Positions 1-12,267 of a DNA stretch of 54,574 bases are shown here, in pieces. The DNA lies in contig NZ_JAVHJU010000010.1 of assembly GCF_031082405.1 (NCBI RefSeq), positions 1 through 54,574 on the forward strand, written 5' to 3'. Source of the DNA: Amycolatopsis sp. A133. GTDB taxonomy: Bacteria; Actinomycetota; Actinomycetes; Mycobacteriales; Pseudonocardiaceae. The first letter of the stretch is position 1. Each line of letters starts with the position of its first letter. The position numbers and the translations under genes are program-made. The notes beneath the pieces are model-generated. The model was not told the origin of the DNA. It ran no database searches and saw only the letters and a program-made list of their open reading frames with translations.

Positions 1-40
1 GTGAGTGGTAACGCGGGTTAGAACCCGCGTTACCACTCAC
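1..40. terminator. Perfect palindrome, likely terminator
   Basis: Two 19-nt arms (GTGAGTGGTAACGCGGGTT and its exact complement) around a 2-nt AG centre. It lies 21 nt past the stop codon of the small lipoprotein gene on the minus strand and may serve genes beyond the left edge too. There is no T-run, as is common for actinobacterial terminators. A second copy with a compensatory base change lies at 12222-12267. Confidence 0.7.
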
Positions 41-61
41 GACGGGCTGCGGCAGACCCGG

Positions 62-442
62 TCAGCCGCAGGCGGCGCGGAGGGCGTCGAGCTTCTTGAC
101 GTTGCGCTGCACCCACTGGGCCACGACGCCGGCGTCCTCGATGCGTTCCTTCTGCACCTCGACGTAGGAATCGGCCATACCGAGCAGGGCGTTCTTGACG
201 TCCTGGTCCTGGACGTCGCCCGCGAGCTCGCGCAGCCGCCGCTCCTTGTCCTCGGCGCGCGCCTTCAGCTTGGCCGGGTCGACCAGGGGGTTCAGGTCGG
301 CGAGCCCCAGCGCTTCGGTGCACGCCGCGACCTTGTCCGCCGTCCTGCTCCCCTGGTCGACCGCGTTGCCGACCTCGGCGCACCCGCTCAGCAGCAAGGC
401 CGCCACGGCCAGCAGCGCGGCCGTCGTTCCACCCCTCGTCAT
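62..442 (-). CDS. Small lipoprotein of unknown function
   Basis: The 126-residue product has a basic start, a hydrophobic stretch and the lipobox LSGC with the cysteine near residue 21, so it is predicted to be exported and lipid-anchored. The mature part is charged, helical and probably coiled-coil (E/K/R-rich around residues 55-110), with two further cysteines, one in the final ACG. I do not recognise a family. It is followed by the palindrome at 1-40. It starts 15 bp beyond the rtcB stop and may be transcribed with rtcB. The function cannot be stated. Confidence 0.75.
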   Translation of the reverse strand: MTRGGTTAALLAVAALLLSGCAEVGNAVDQGSRTADKVAACTEALGLADLNPLVDPAKLKARAEDKERRLRELAGDVQDQDVKNALLGMADSYVEVQKERIEDAGVVAQWVQRNVKKLDALRAACG

Positions 443-457
443 GGCGCCAACGTACCG

Positions 458-1648
458 TCAGCCCTTGACGCAGACCACCTGCTTGAGGTGCGCCACCACC
501 TCGACCAGGTCCGTCTGCGCGCGGATCACCGTTTCGATGTCCTTGTACGCCGCCGGGATCTCGTCGACCACGCCGGAGTCCTTGCGGCACTCGACGCCGG
601 CCGTCTGGGCCGCCAGGTCGTCGGCGGTGAACAGCTTCTTCGCCTTGTTCCGCGACATCCGGCGGCCCGCGCCGTGCGACGCCGACTGGAACGACGAGTT
701 GTTGCCCAGGCCGCGGACGATGTACGAACCGGTCCCCATGCTGCCCGGGATGATCCCGAGGTCACCCGATCCGGCACGGATCGCGCCCTTGCGGGTGACG
801 AGCAGCTCGACGCCGTCGTAGGTCTCCTCGGCGACGTAGTTGTGGTGGCACGAGATCGCGTCGTCGAAGGTCGTGCCCGGCACGACGTCCGCGAGCGCCA
901 GCTTCACGAGCGCGACCATCGTGGCGCGGTTGCGCGCCGCGTAGTCCTGCGCCCAGAACAAGTCGCGCCGGTAGGCCTGCATCTCCGGCGTGCCGGCGAC
1001 GAACACCGCGAGGTCGGGGTCGGGCAGGTCGGCGTTGTGCGGGAGCTTGCGCGCGACGGCCATGTGCCGCTCCGCCAGCTCCTTGCCGATGTTGCGCGAA
1101 CCCGAGTGCAGCATCAGCCAGACCCGGCCCTCGTCGGCGCCACCCTGCTCGAGGCAGACCTCGATGAAGTGGTTACCGCCACCGAGGCTGCCGATCTGCC
1201 GCGCCGCCCGGTCGTGCAGCTCCTGGACGCCGGTGTGGAGGTCGCCGAACTGCTTCCAGAACGCGTCCCAGCCACCGACGCCGTGCACCTTCGCCGGGTT
1301 CACGGGCGTCTTGTGCAGGCCGAAGCCCACCGGCACGGCGGACTCGATCCGGCGGCGCAGCTTGCCGAGGTCGTCGGGCAGGTCACTCGCGGTAAGCGAC
1401 GTCCGGACGGCGCTCATCCCGCAGCCGATGTCGACCCCGACCGCGGCCGGCGAGACGGCGTCGCGCATGGCGATGACGCTGCCGACGGTGGCGCCCTTGC
1501 CGTAGTGGACGTCGGGCATCACGGCGACACCGTGCACCCACGGCAGGTTCGCGACGTTGTGCAGCTGCCGCATGGCCTGGTCTTCGACGGAAGCGGGATC
1601 CGCCCACATCCGGATCGGGACGCGGGCCCCTTCGACAGCGGTGTACAT
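458..1648 (-). CDS. rtcB: RtcB-type RNA-splicing ligase
   Basis: RtcB enzymes join 2',3'-cyclic-phosphate (or 3'-phosphate) and 5'-OH RNA ends using GTP and Mn2+ (family knowledge). The 396-residue product carries the family signature motifs in order: PDVHYGKG (about 45-52), VDIGCGM with the metal-binding cysteine at 76, GGGNHFIEV (about 156-164), a SGSRNIG block, and near the C terminus GSMGTGSY and SHGAGR, where the guanylylated histidine lies. An upstream in-frame start would add 17 residues, but the ATG at 1648 is preceded by GGGGAGG at good spacing and matches the usual N terminus. Actinobacterial RtcB is often linked to RNA repair; no archease gene is seen beside it. Confidence 0.93.
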   Translation of the reverse strand: MYTAVEGARVPIRMWADPASVEDQAMRQLHNVANLPWVHGVAVMPDVHYGKGATVGSVIAMRDAVSPAAVGVDIGCGMSAVRTSLTASDLPDDLGKLRRRIESAVPVGFGLHKTPVNPAKVHGVGGWDAFWKQFGDLHTGVQELHDRAARQIGSLGGGNHFIEVCLEQGGADEGRVWLMLHSGSRNIGKELAERHMAVARKLPHNADLPDPDLAVFVAGTPEMQAYRRDLFWAQDYAARNRATMVALVKLALADVVPGTTFDDAISCHHNYVAEETYDGVELLVTRKGAIRAGSGDLGIIPGSMGTGSYIVRGLGNNSSFQSASHGAGRRMSRNKAKKLFTADDLAAQTAGVECRKDSGVVDEIPAAYKDIETVIRAQTDLVEVVAHLKQVVCVKG

Positions 1649-1741
1649 GTTTTCCTCCCCTTGAAAAGCCTTTCGCGGTGCCCAGGATCCCCCGGGCACC
1701 GCGAAACGGCCAAGCGAGTTTTCAGCTGTCCACTGTGGTCA

Positions 1742-4047
<2,306 letters not shown>

Positions 4048-4276
4048 GCCCGAACCTCCTCGCGGGCCGGGCGGCTCCCTGGCGGGCACCGGAGAGCCCC
4101 CGCGTCCCATGATTTGACCTGGAGCCTACCGGGGCTTCGGCGGCTCGCCACCCTCTTGACGTGGGGCGGACCCCGCCGGTGGGTGTCGTGGAAGTAAATC
4201 TTCCGCAACACCAACAGAATGCGCGGAGCCCTTCCTCCCGAGTGACGCAGCGCACTCCGTCGGTATCGTCGGGATC

Positions 4277-4873
4277 GTGCAAAAACCAGCTGTGACGAGC
4301 GTCCCGATCGCTTCCTTGATGGCCGAACGCTGGAGCCCGCGGGCCTTCGACGAGTCGGCGGCCGTCTCCCCGGAACAGGTGAGAGCCCTCCTGGAGGCCG
4401 CCCGCTGGGCGCCGTCGTTCGGCAACACCCAGCCGGCCCGCTACCTGGTGGGCGTCCGCGGTACCCCGGCGTTCGACGCGATCCTCGCGACGCTCAATTC
4501 GGGCAACCGGGCCTGGGCGCACCGCGCGAGCCTGCTGATGATCGGCGTGATGGTGACGACGAACGAGAAGGGCGACGTCCCCTACGCGGAGTACGGGCTC
4601 GGGCTGGCGTCGGAGAACCTCGTGCTGCAGGCGGTCGAGCTGGGCTTGATCGCGCACCAGATGGCCGGCTTCTCCCCGGACGCGGTGCGGGCGGCGTTCT
4701 CGCTCCCGGACGACGCCGTCCCGAAGGTGGCGATCGCGGTGGGGTCGCCGGCACCCGCGGACGTACTGGCGGAGGACTGGCGGATCGAGCGCGAGAAGGC
4801 CGACCGGGTGCGGCTCCCGCTGGCGGAGTTCGCGTTCACCGATCAGTGGGGCAAGCCGGCCTTCGGGAGCTAG
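4277..4873 (+). CDS. Nitroreductase family flavoprotein
   Basis: The 198-residue product has the nitroreductase fold pattern: an N-terminal RWSPRAFD segment (FMN phosphate contacts in relatives), the EAARWAPSFGNTQPARY block (about residues 36-52) and a C-terminal region with conserved hydrophobic helices. Such proteins are FMN-dependent NAD(P)H oxidoreductases acting on nitro compounds, quinones or other electrophiles; the substrate cannot be told. It starts with GTG, is divergent from lysC, and is followed by a hairpin at 4908-4936. Confidence 0.88.
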   Translation: MQKPAVTSVPIASLMAERWSPRAFDESAAVSPEQVRALLEAARWAPSFGNTQPARYLVGVRGTPAFDAILATLNSGNRAWAHRASLLMIGVMVTTNEKGDVPYAEYGLGLASENLVLQAVELGLIAHQMAGFSPDAVRAAFSLPDDAVPKVAIAVGSPAPADVLAEDWRIEREKADRVRLPLAEFAFTDQWGKPAFGS

Positions 4874-4907
4874 CGGCCGACCGGAGTTTCAAAGGTCCAA
4901 GCCGATG

Positions 4908-4936
4908 TCTTGCATTCCGAGCTTGGGACTGCAAGA
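4908..4936 (+). terminator. Hairpin after the nitroreductase gene
   Basis: Arms TCTTGCA and TGCAAGA with an inner TCC/GGA extension around a GAGCTTG loop, 35 nt past the stop codon. It is a plausible terminator without a clear T-tract. Confidence 0.45.
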
Positions 4937-4959
4937 ACCCTTAGATCCCGGCAATGAGA

Positions 4960-4985
4960 TTAAAGCTTCTTGCGCTAAGCTTTAA
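4960..4985. promoter_or_regulatory. AT-rich palindrome upstream of the Fic gene
   Basis: TTAAAGCTT and AAGCTTTAA flank an 8-nt centre, about 45 bp before the Fic pseudogene start. Such a low-GC dyad stands out in this genome and looks like an operator. The Fic protein has a C-terminal helix-turn-helix-like region, so autoregulation is possible (inference). Confidence 0.45.
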
Positions 4986-5029
4986 AAGGGCAGGCAGAGT
5001 CGTTCAGGCAGTCACCAGCCGGCCACCTG

Positions 5030-5982
5030 GTGCCGGTCCGTGGCGTCGACAGCCGGACCAAGCAGGCCTACGACCACTTCGCGTTCGTGCCCGCGCCACT
5101 TCCCAGCGTAGTCGAACTCTCACCCGGCACATACAAGGTCCTCAGCGAAGCCGACCGCGCTCTCGGCTCGCTGGACGCCCTCACCGACCGGCTGCCCAAT
5201 CCCGACCTGCTGGTGCGGCCGTCGCTGACCCGGGAAGCGGTCAGCACCTCGGCACTTGAAGGAACGTACGCGCCCTACGCCGACGTGCTGGAAGCCCACT
5301 ACGTCGACAGTCATCAGCCGACGGCAGAAGTGCGGGAGGTGCAGAACTACGTCCAGGCCGCGTTCGCCGGGCTCGACCTCGTCAAGAAGCTGCCGATCTG
5401 CCTGCAGGTGGTGTCCAAACTCCAGCAGATCCTCGTAGCCGGGACACGCGGCGACGCGTACGACGCGGGCAGGCTCCGCGAAAGGCTCGTCTGCATCGGA
5501 GACCGGGGCAGGGGAATCGAGCAGTCCAGGTTCGTCCCGCCGCCCAACGGAGATTCGCTCCGTGACGGCGTGAGCGACTGGGAAAAGTGGATAAATGCCG
5601 ATCAAGAGATGCCAGTACTGGTCAAGGTGGCCCTCGGCCACTACCTGTTCGAAACACTGCACCCGTTCAGCGACGGGAACGGCCGGATCGGCCGCCTGGT
5701 CATCACCCTGCAGCTCATCGAAGAGGCGTTCTCCCAGGAGGTCATCGAAACGATGAAGGGCGCGGGCGCCCGCGGCACCGTCCACGAACTGGCCGTGAAC
5801 CTCATCGGCTACCCGATGACGACGATTCCCAAGGTGCAGGCGGACCTTGGCGTGTCGTACCCGACCGCCGCCACCGCGATCAGGAAACTGGAGGAGCCGG
5901 CTTTCTCCGCGAGATCACCGGAGGAAGCTACGGTCGCCGGTACATCTGCGATCGAGTGTACGACGAACTCGCCGAAAGCTAG
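5030..5982 (+). pseudogene. Fic-family protein, frameshifted and internally shortened
   Basis: Fic proteins transfer AMP or related groups onto target proteins. Visible parts are a Fic N-terminal region (about residues 15-110 with SALEGT, the usual inhibitory/docking element), the catalytic motif HPFSDGNGRIGR (complete, with the key histidine) and a C-terminal winged-helix-like segment starting near GARGTVHEL. Two defects are seen. About 60 residues normally found between the Fic motif helix and the winged helix appear to be missing (ITLQLIEEA runs straight into SQEVIETMK). The frame also breaks near 5891-5900: KLEE continues as AGFLREITGGSYGRRY only in the next frame, which ends at the TAG at 5980-5982. 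The missing-segment size is from family memory; the frameshift is seen directly. Confidence 0.8.
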
Positions 5983-5994
5983 GCGGCCGAGGCG

Positions 5995-6360
5995 TCAAGA
6001 AGCCCCGCCCACGCGGCGGATGACCTTGGCCAGGATCCCGGACACGACCATCCAGAAGATGGCCGCGATGCCGTAGTTCACCAGGACGCGCAGCTTTCCG
6101 TCACTCGGGGTGAACAGGTCGCTGAAGCCGAGCGCGAGGCTGTCCGCCCAGGACTTGACGAACGAGACGATGCCGTTGTCCGGGTTGGCCGAGCCGACCG
6201 TGAAGATCACGTGGATCACCAGGAACGCGGCGAAGATCAGCCCGACCCAGCGGACGATCGACGCCACCACCGAGGCCACCTTGCCCCGCTTCTCGCGCCA
6301 GTCGACGGCGGCGCGGCGGGAGACGCGGGTCTCCTCCGACGACTCTGCGTGCTCACCCAT
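5995..6360 (-). CDS. Small membrane protein of unknown function
   Basis: The 121-residue product has a charged N-terminal segment of about 35 residues and two predicted membrane helices (about 39-57 and 94-113) separated by an approximately 35-residue loop. The layout resembles small actinobacterial membrane proteins of unknown role, and no catalytic motif is visible. It is divergent from the leuA leader. The stop lies 12 bp from the end of the Fic pseudogene (convergent). Confidence 0.75.
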   Translation of the reverse strand: MGEHAESSEETRVSRRAAVDWREKRGKVASVVASIVRWVGLIFAAFLVIHVIFTVGSANPDNGIVSFVKSWADSLALGFSDLFTPSDGKLRVLVNYGIAAIFWMVVSGILAKVIRRVGGAS

Positions 6361-6474
6361 GCCCGCAGTTTCGCACGGAGGTACGCCGATTGCTACCCAC
6401 AAGTAACCGAGTGGGTAACGGTTGCATCGCGGCCCGGCTTCCCTCGGCCCGCGTTCCCTGGTTATGGTGGGGCC

Positions 6475-6500
6475 GTGGCGCGTGCTCTCCTGCTTCGCTG

Positions 6501-6516
<16 letters not shown>
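6475..6516 (+). CDS. leuA leader peptide with three consecutive leucines
   Basis: A 13-codon reading frame starts with GTG and reads M-A-R-A-L-L-L-R-C-R-D-G-A before TGA, with GGTGGGG just upstream. The run of Leu codons (CTC CTG CTT) lies immediately before a strong hairpin and 73-115 nt upstream of leuA. This is the classic arrangement for ribosome-mediated leucine attenuation. The peptide and hairpin are seen in the sequence; the regulatory role follows from known leu operon leaders. Confidence 0.75.
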
Positions 6517-9313
<2,797 letters not shown>

Positions 9314-9323
<10 letters not shown>

Positions 9324-10216
9324 CCGGTCGTGTCCGCCGGCTTGCCTGCGTCGGCCACCTCCGTCATGTACCGCCAGCCGTCTGGCCTGCTGCCGTCGAC
9401 GTCGTCCACTTCGTACTCCTTCGCCAGCTGCCCGCTGCTCACCGTCTGCCCGCTCCACCGGTGCCGGTCCGGGTCCGCCGCCAGCGCCACCACCGTCCGC
9501 CCGCAGAACGTCGGCGTCTCCGAGATCGCGAAGTGCGGCACGCGCGCGCACGCATCGCGCCAGTTGTCCTCCGTCACCCCGTAGATCTCCAGCATCGCCT
9601 CCGACCGCAGGTACCCCGGTGTGAACGCCACCGCCGTGCACGAATGCGCGGCCAGCTCGGCCGCCTCGCCGATCGCCAGCAGGTGCGCCGACGCCTTCGC
9701 GAGGTAGAACGGCAGCGAAGTGCCTTCGCGGTACTTCGCGTTGTACTCGGCCGTGCCGTCGGTCAGCTCGACGACCAGGCCGCCCGGGCGCCCGATCAGC
9801 TGCGGGAGCAGGAAGTGGCTGGTGATCAGGTGCGCGTCGATGCCGAGGCGGATCATGCGCAGGCCCGCCGCCAGGTCGTGCTCCCACACCGGCTTGCCCC
9901 AGCCGAGGTGGTGGTCGCCGCCCCAGAGGCCGTCGATCAGGATGTCGAGCGGGCCGACCTGCTTGGCCAGCGCCTCGACCTCGTCCGGCACCAGGTGGTC
10001 GACGCGGATCGCCTCCGCGCGCCCGCCCGCCCGCTCGACCAGCTCGGCCGTCTCCTCGATCGTCTCCGGCCGGTCCACTTCGGACCGTCCGGCGCGGGTG
10101 GAGCGGCCGGTCACGTACACGAAGGCACCCGCCCGTCCGAGTTCGACGGCGATCGCCCGGCTCGCGCCGCGCGTCCCGCCCGCCACCAGTGCGACTTTTC
10201 CGGAAAGTTGGTTCAT
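9314..10216 (-). CDS. Short-chain dehydrogenase/reductase with altered active site
   Basis: The 300-residue product has a Rossmann N terminus with GGTRGAS (13-19) for NAD(P) binding. The expected YxxxK catalytic pair reads F170-Y171-L172-A173-K174, so phenylalanine sits where the catalytic tyrosine is expected and a tyrosine follows directly. The protein may therefore use a shifted tyrosine, or be impaired or repurposed. Related actinobacterial SDRs act on carbonyl substrates; the substrate here is unknown. ATG 10216 was preferred to an earlier in-frame start because it gives the normal SDR N terminus. A strong palindrome lies just upstream (10232-10262). Confidence 0.85.
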
Positions 10217-10231
10217 GCCGCCAGCTTCACG

Positions 10232-10262
10232 GCGAACCATGACAACTCCTGTCATGGTTCGC
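10232..10262. promoter_or_regulatory. 12-bp inverted repeat operator upstream of the SDR gene
   Basis: Perfect arms GCGAACCATGAC and GTCATGGTTCGC with a 7-nt spacer, 16 bp upstream of the SDR start codon. The core ATGACA-N5-TGTCAT is typical of dimeric repressor operators (TetR, MarR or similar). No dedicated regulator is adjacent except the WYL protein on the convergent side. Confidence 0.65.
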
Positions 10263-10344
10263 GAAGCCTGTGGACGACCTGTCGGGTTGCTGTGAGTCCC
10301 CGGTGATCGGGAGTGCGCCGGGCCGGCAGAAGGTTAATGGAGAT

Positions 10345-10957
10345 GTGGACGGATCGACGGCGGGACTGCTGGTGCTGTTCGTCGTCTCGCTGGTGCCGCT
10401 GCTGCCCACCGAGGTGACCCTCCTCGGCATGGGCGTCGCGGCGGCGCAGGGCGGGACGTCGCTGGCACCGGTGATCGCCGTGGCGAGTGCCGGGTGCCTG
10501 GCGTCCGACCAGGTGCTTTACGCCCTCGGCCGGTTCGGTGGCCGGGCGGCGCTGGACCGGCTGGGCAAGCGGAAGAAGATCGCCGCCGGCCTCGGCTGGC
10601 TCGACGGGCGGCTGCAGCGCCATCCCCGGCCGGTGCTGGTGGTCGCCCGCTGGCTGCCGTGACATCCGGGGCTCCGCCCCGGGCCGGGGGCTCCGCCACC
10701 CGGACCCCCGAAAAGACAGCGGGGGCGGAACTCTGGGCGCCCTACTCGCCGGATCACTCCGATGGCCGATGGCGGAGTTTTTCGCCGCCTCGGCCGTCGG
10801 CGTCACACTCTGGACGTCGTACGTGGCCTTCCTCGGCTACGCGGACGGCCGGATCGTCACCGAACCCGGGATCAGCATGCTGCTCTCCCTGGGCGTCGCC
10901 CTGATCCTGGGTTCGGTGATCACCTACAGCGTCCGGCACAGCGCTAAAGCGACTTGA
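10345..10957 (+). pseudogene. DedA-like membrane protein interrupted by a short insertion
   Basis: The 5' part encodes a hydrophobic N terminus, a second helix and the block VLVVARWLP, then meets TGA at 10660. The 3' part continues in the next frame with GTLGALLAGS, AEFFAASAVG and membrane helices, ending at 10957. Removing 61 bp (10660-10720) joins the two in frame as LPGGGTLGALLAG, close to the DedA signature F/L-P-G-G-R-T. DedA proteins are membrane lipid-flippase-like proteins. The GTG at 10345 has AGAAGG upstream. The 3' end overlaps the convergent peroxiredoxin gene. The intact DedA at 15198-15842 could supply the function. Confidence 0.7.
10660..10720. repeat. 61-bp GC-rich palindromic insert within the DedA-like gene
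   Basis: The insert holds two hairpins: GGGGCTCCGCCCC, and GGGGG-TCCG pairing with CGGA-CCCCC around CCACC. The length (61 = 1 mod 3) explains the frame change, and excision restores the reading frame. Similar GGGGGCTCCG / CCGGACCCCC palindromes are widespread between genes in high-GC actinobacteria (recalled, not searched). Exact edges cannot be fixed because G-runs flank it. Confidence 0.6.
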
Positions 10958-11564
10958 CCGCTTCCAGGATCTCCGCCGGCTCGGTCCGCGTGACGAAGTC
11001 CGGGTGGACGTCGAGGTAGCGGATCACGCGCGCCCGGTCGACCACGACGACCGCCGGGTGGACCAGCTCCCAAGCACCGTTGACCTCCTCGAGGTCCATG
11101 CCGAGGGTCTTCATGGCCTCGCGAACGGGGGCGGAGACGGGGTAGCTCAGCCCGAGCCCCCGCGCGACGGTGCTGCCGACGTCCGAAAGCACCGGGAACT
11201 CCAGCTCCCCGGCGGGCAGCGAGCCGTCCGGCCGCTGCGGGCTGATCGCGACCAGGCTCGCTTCGAGGCGCGCCAGCTCGGGCAGCAGCTCCTGCTGGTA
11301 GGTGCGCAAGGTCAGGTTGCAGTACGGGCACCACTGGCCGCGGTAGAACACGAGCACCGCCGGCCCGGCCGCGACCAGTTCGCCCAGGCTCGTCGGCGAC
11401 CCGTCGGCGCCGGGCAGCTCGAAGTCCGCCACCTCGGCGCCCACCTCGGCGAACTTCGTCCCGGCGGCCCGGCGCCGGTCCTCCTCGAGGACCTCGGAGA
11501 TCTCCGGCGGCAGTGCGCCCCGGAGGTGGTCGTTCAGGCCGGTCAGGGCGTTGTCGAGCGTCAT
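10944..11564 (-). CDS. Peroxiredoxin-like AhpC/TSA family protein
   Basis: The 206-residue product has a thioredoxin fold with YRGQWCPYCN (C79 and C82), the peroxidatic/CxxC site of the bacterioferritin-comigratory/AhpC-like group, and a downstream block ISPQRPDGS. It would reduce peroxides or act as a thiol oxidoreductase in the cytosol. It is divergent from a TetR gene with two matching operators between them, so it is the likely regulated target. Its last 14 bp overlap the end of the DedA-like pseudogene. Confidence 0.9.
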   Translation of the reverse strand: MTLDNALTGLNDHLRGALPPEISEVLEEDRRRAAGTKFAEVGAEVADFELPGADGSPTSLGELVAAGPAVLVFYRGQWCPYCNLTLRTYQQELLPELARLEASLVAISPQRPDGSLPAGELEFPVLSDVGSTVARGLGLSYPVSAPVREAMKTLGMDLEEVNGAWELVHPAVVVVDRARVIRYLDVHPDFVTRTEPAEILEAVKSL

Positions 11565-11581
11565 GGATCCCCCTAGTTCGT

Positions 11582-11624
11582 TGTACTGATCGGTACAGTG
11601 AACCGAACTGTACTATTCGGTACA
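11582..11624. promoter_or_regulatory. Twin operators between peroxiredoxin and TetR genes
   Basis: TGTACTGATCGGTACA (11582-11597) and TGTACTATTCGGTACA (11609-11624) share the form TGTAC-N5/6-GTACA, centre to centre 27 bp. The second touches the tetR ATG. The arrangement predicts that the TetR protein represses both itself and the peroxiredoxin. Confidence 0.75.
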
Positions 11625-12235
11625 TGGAGACGCAAGCAGCGGCCTCGACCCCGCGCGGCAAGCGGACCCGCGACGCGATCGTCGACGCGGCGGCGGAGCT
11701 GATGTACGTCGACGGCGTCGCGGGCACGAGCCTCGACAAGGTCCTCGCCGCGAGCGGCGCCGGAAAATCGCAGATGTACCACTACTTCAAGAACAAGAAC
11801 CAGCTGGTCGAGGCCGTGATCGACCGCTACCTCGAGCGGATCCTCGGCAACCAGCCCGCGATCTTCACCCTCACCTCCTGGGCCGACCTCGAGACGTGGA
11901 CCGAGCAGCTGCTGGACGTCCACCGCCGGGCGGGCGGTCCGATCGCCTGCCCGCTGGGCAACCTCGCCGGTGAGGTGGGCGACAACCCGACGCTCGCGCC
12001 ATTGGTCGACCAGGCCTACCGGACGTGGGAGTCACACCTCGTGCGTGGGCTGACCGCGTTGCGGGACAAGGGAGAGCTCGATCCCGGCGCCGACCCGGCG
12101 CGGCTGGCGCAGGCGGCGATGACGTCCGTCCAAGGTGGACTGCTGCTGGCGCACATCCGGCACGACCTCACGGCGCTGGAGGACGCGCTGGGAATCGCGC
12201 TGGCCTACCTGCGCTCCCACGCTCGTGAGTGGTAA
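11624..12235 (+). CDS. TetR-family transcriptional regulator
   Basis: The 203-residue product has the TetR DNA-binding domain at residues 10-57 (RDAIVDAAAELM, then TSLDKVLAASGAGKSQMYHYFKNK) and a C-terminal ligand region of the TetR_C group with PIACPLGNL, often seen next to redox or hydrolase genes. ATG 11624 lies at the edge of an operator, so the message may be nearly leaderless. Its last codons and stop are part of the stem of the terminator at 12222-12267. Confidence 0.92.
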   Translation: METQAAASTPRGKRTRDAIVDAAAELMYVDGVAGTSLDKVLAASGAGKSQMYHYFKNKNQLVEAVIDRYLERILGNQPAIFTLTSWADLETWTEQLLDVHRRAGGPIACPLGNLAGEVGDNPTLAPLVDQAYRTWESHLVRGLTALRDKGELDPGADPARLAQAAMTSVQGGLLLAHIRHDLTALEDALGIALAYLRSHAREW

Positions 12236-12267
12236 GGCGGGTTAGAACCCGCCTTACCACTCACGAG
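12222..12267. terminator. Bidirectional terminator containing both stop codons
   Basis: Perfect palindrome with 22-nt arms around AG, between convergent tetR and lysR-type genes. The TAA of tetR (12233-12235) and the TGA of the LysR gene (12261-12263 on the plus strand) both lie in the stem. The arm differs from the palindrome at 1-40 by a paired change (C:G to G:C). Confidence 0.8.
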
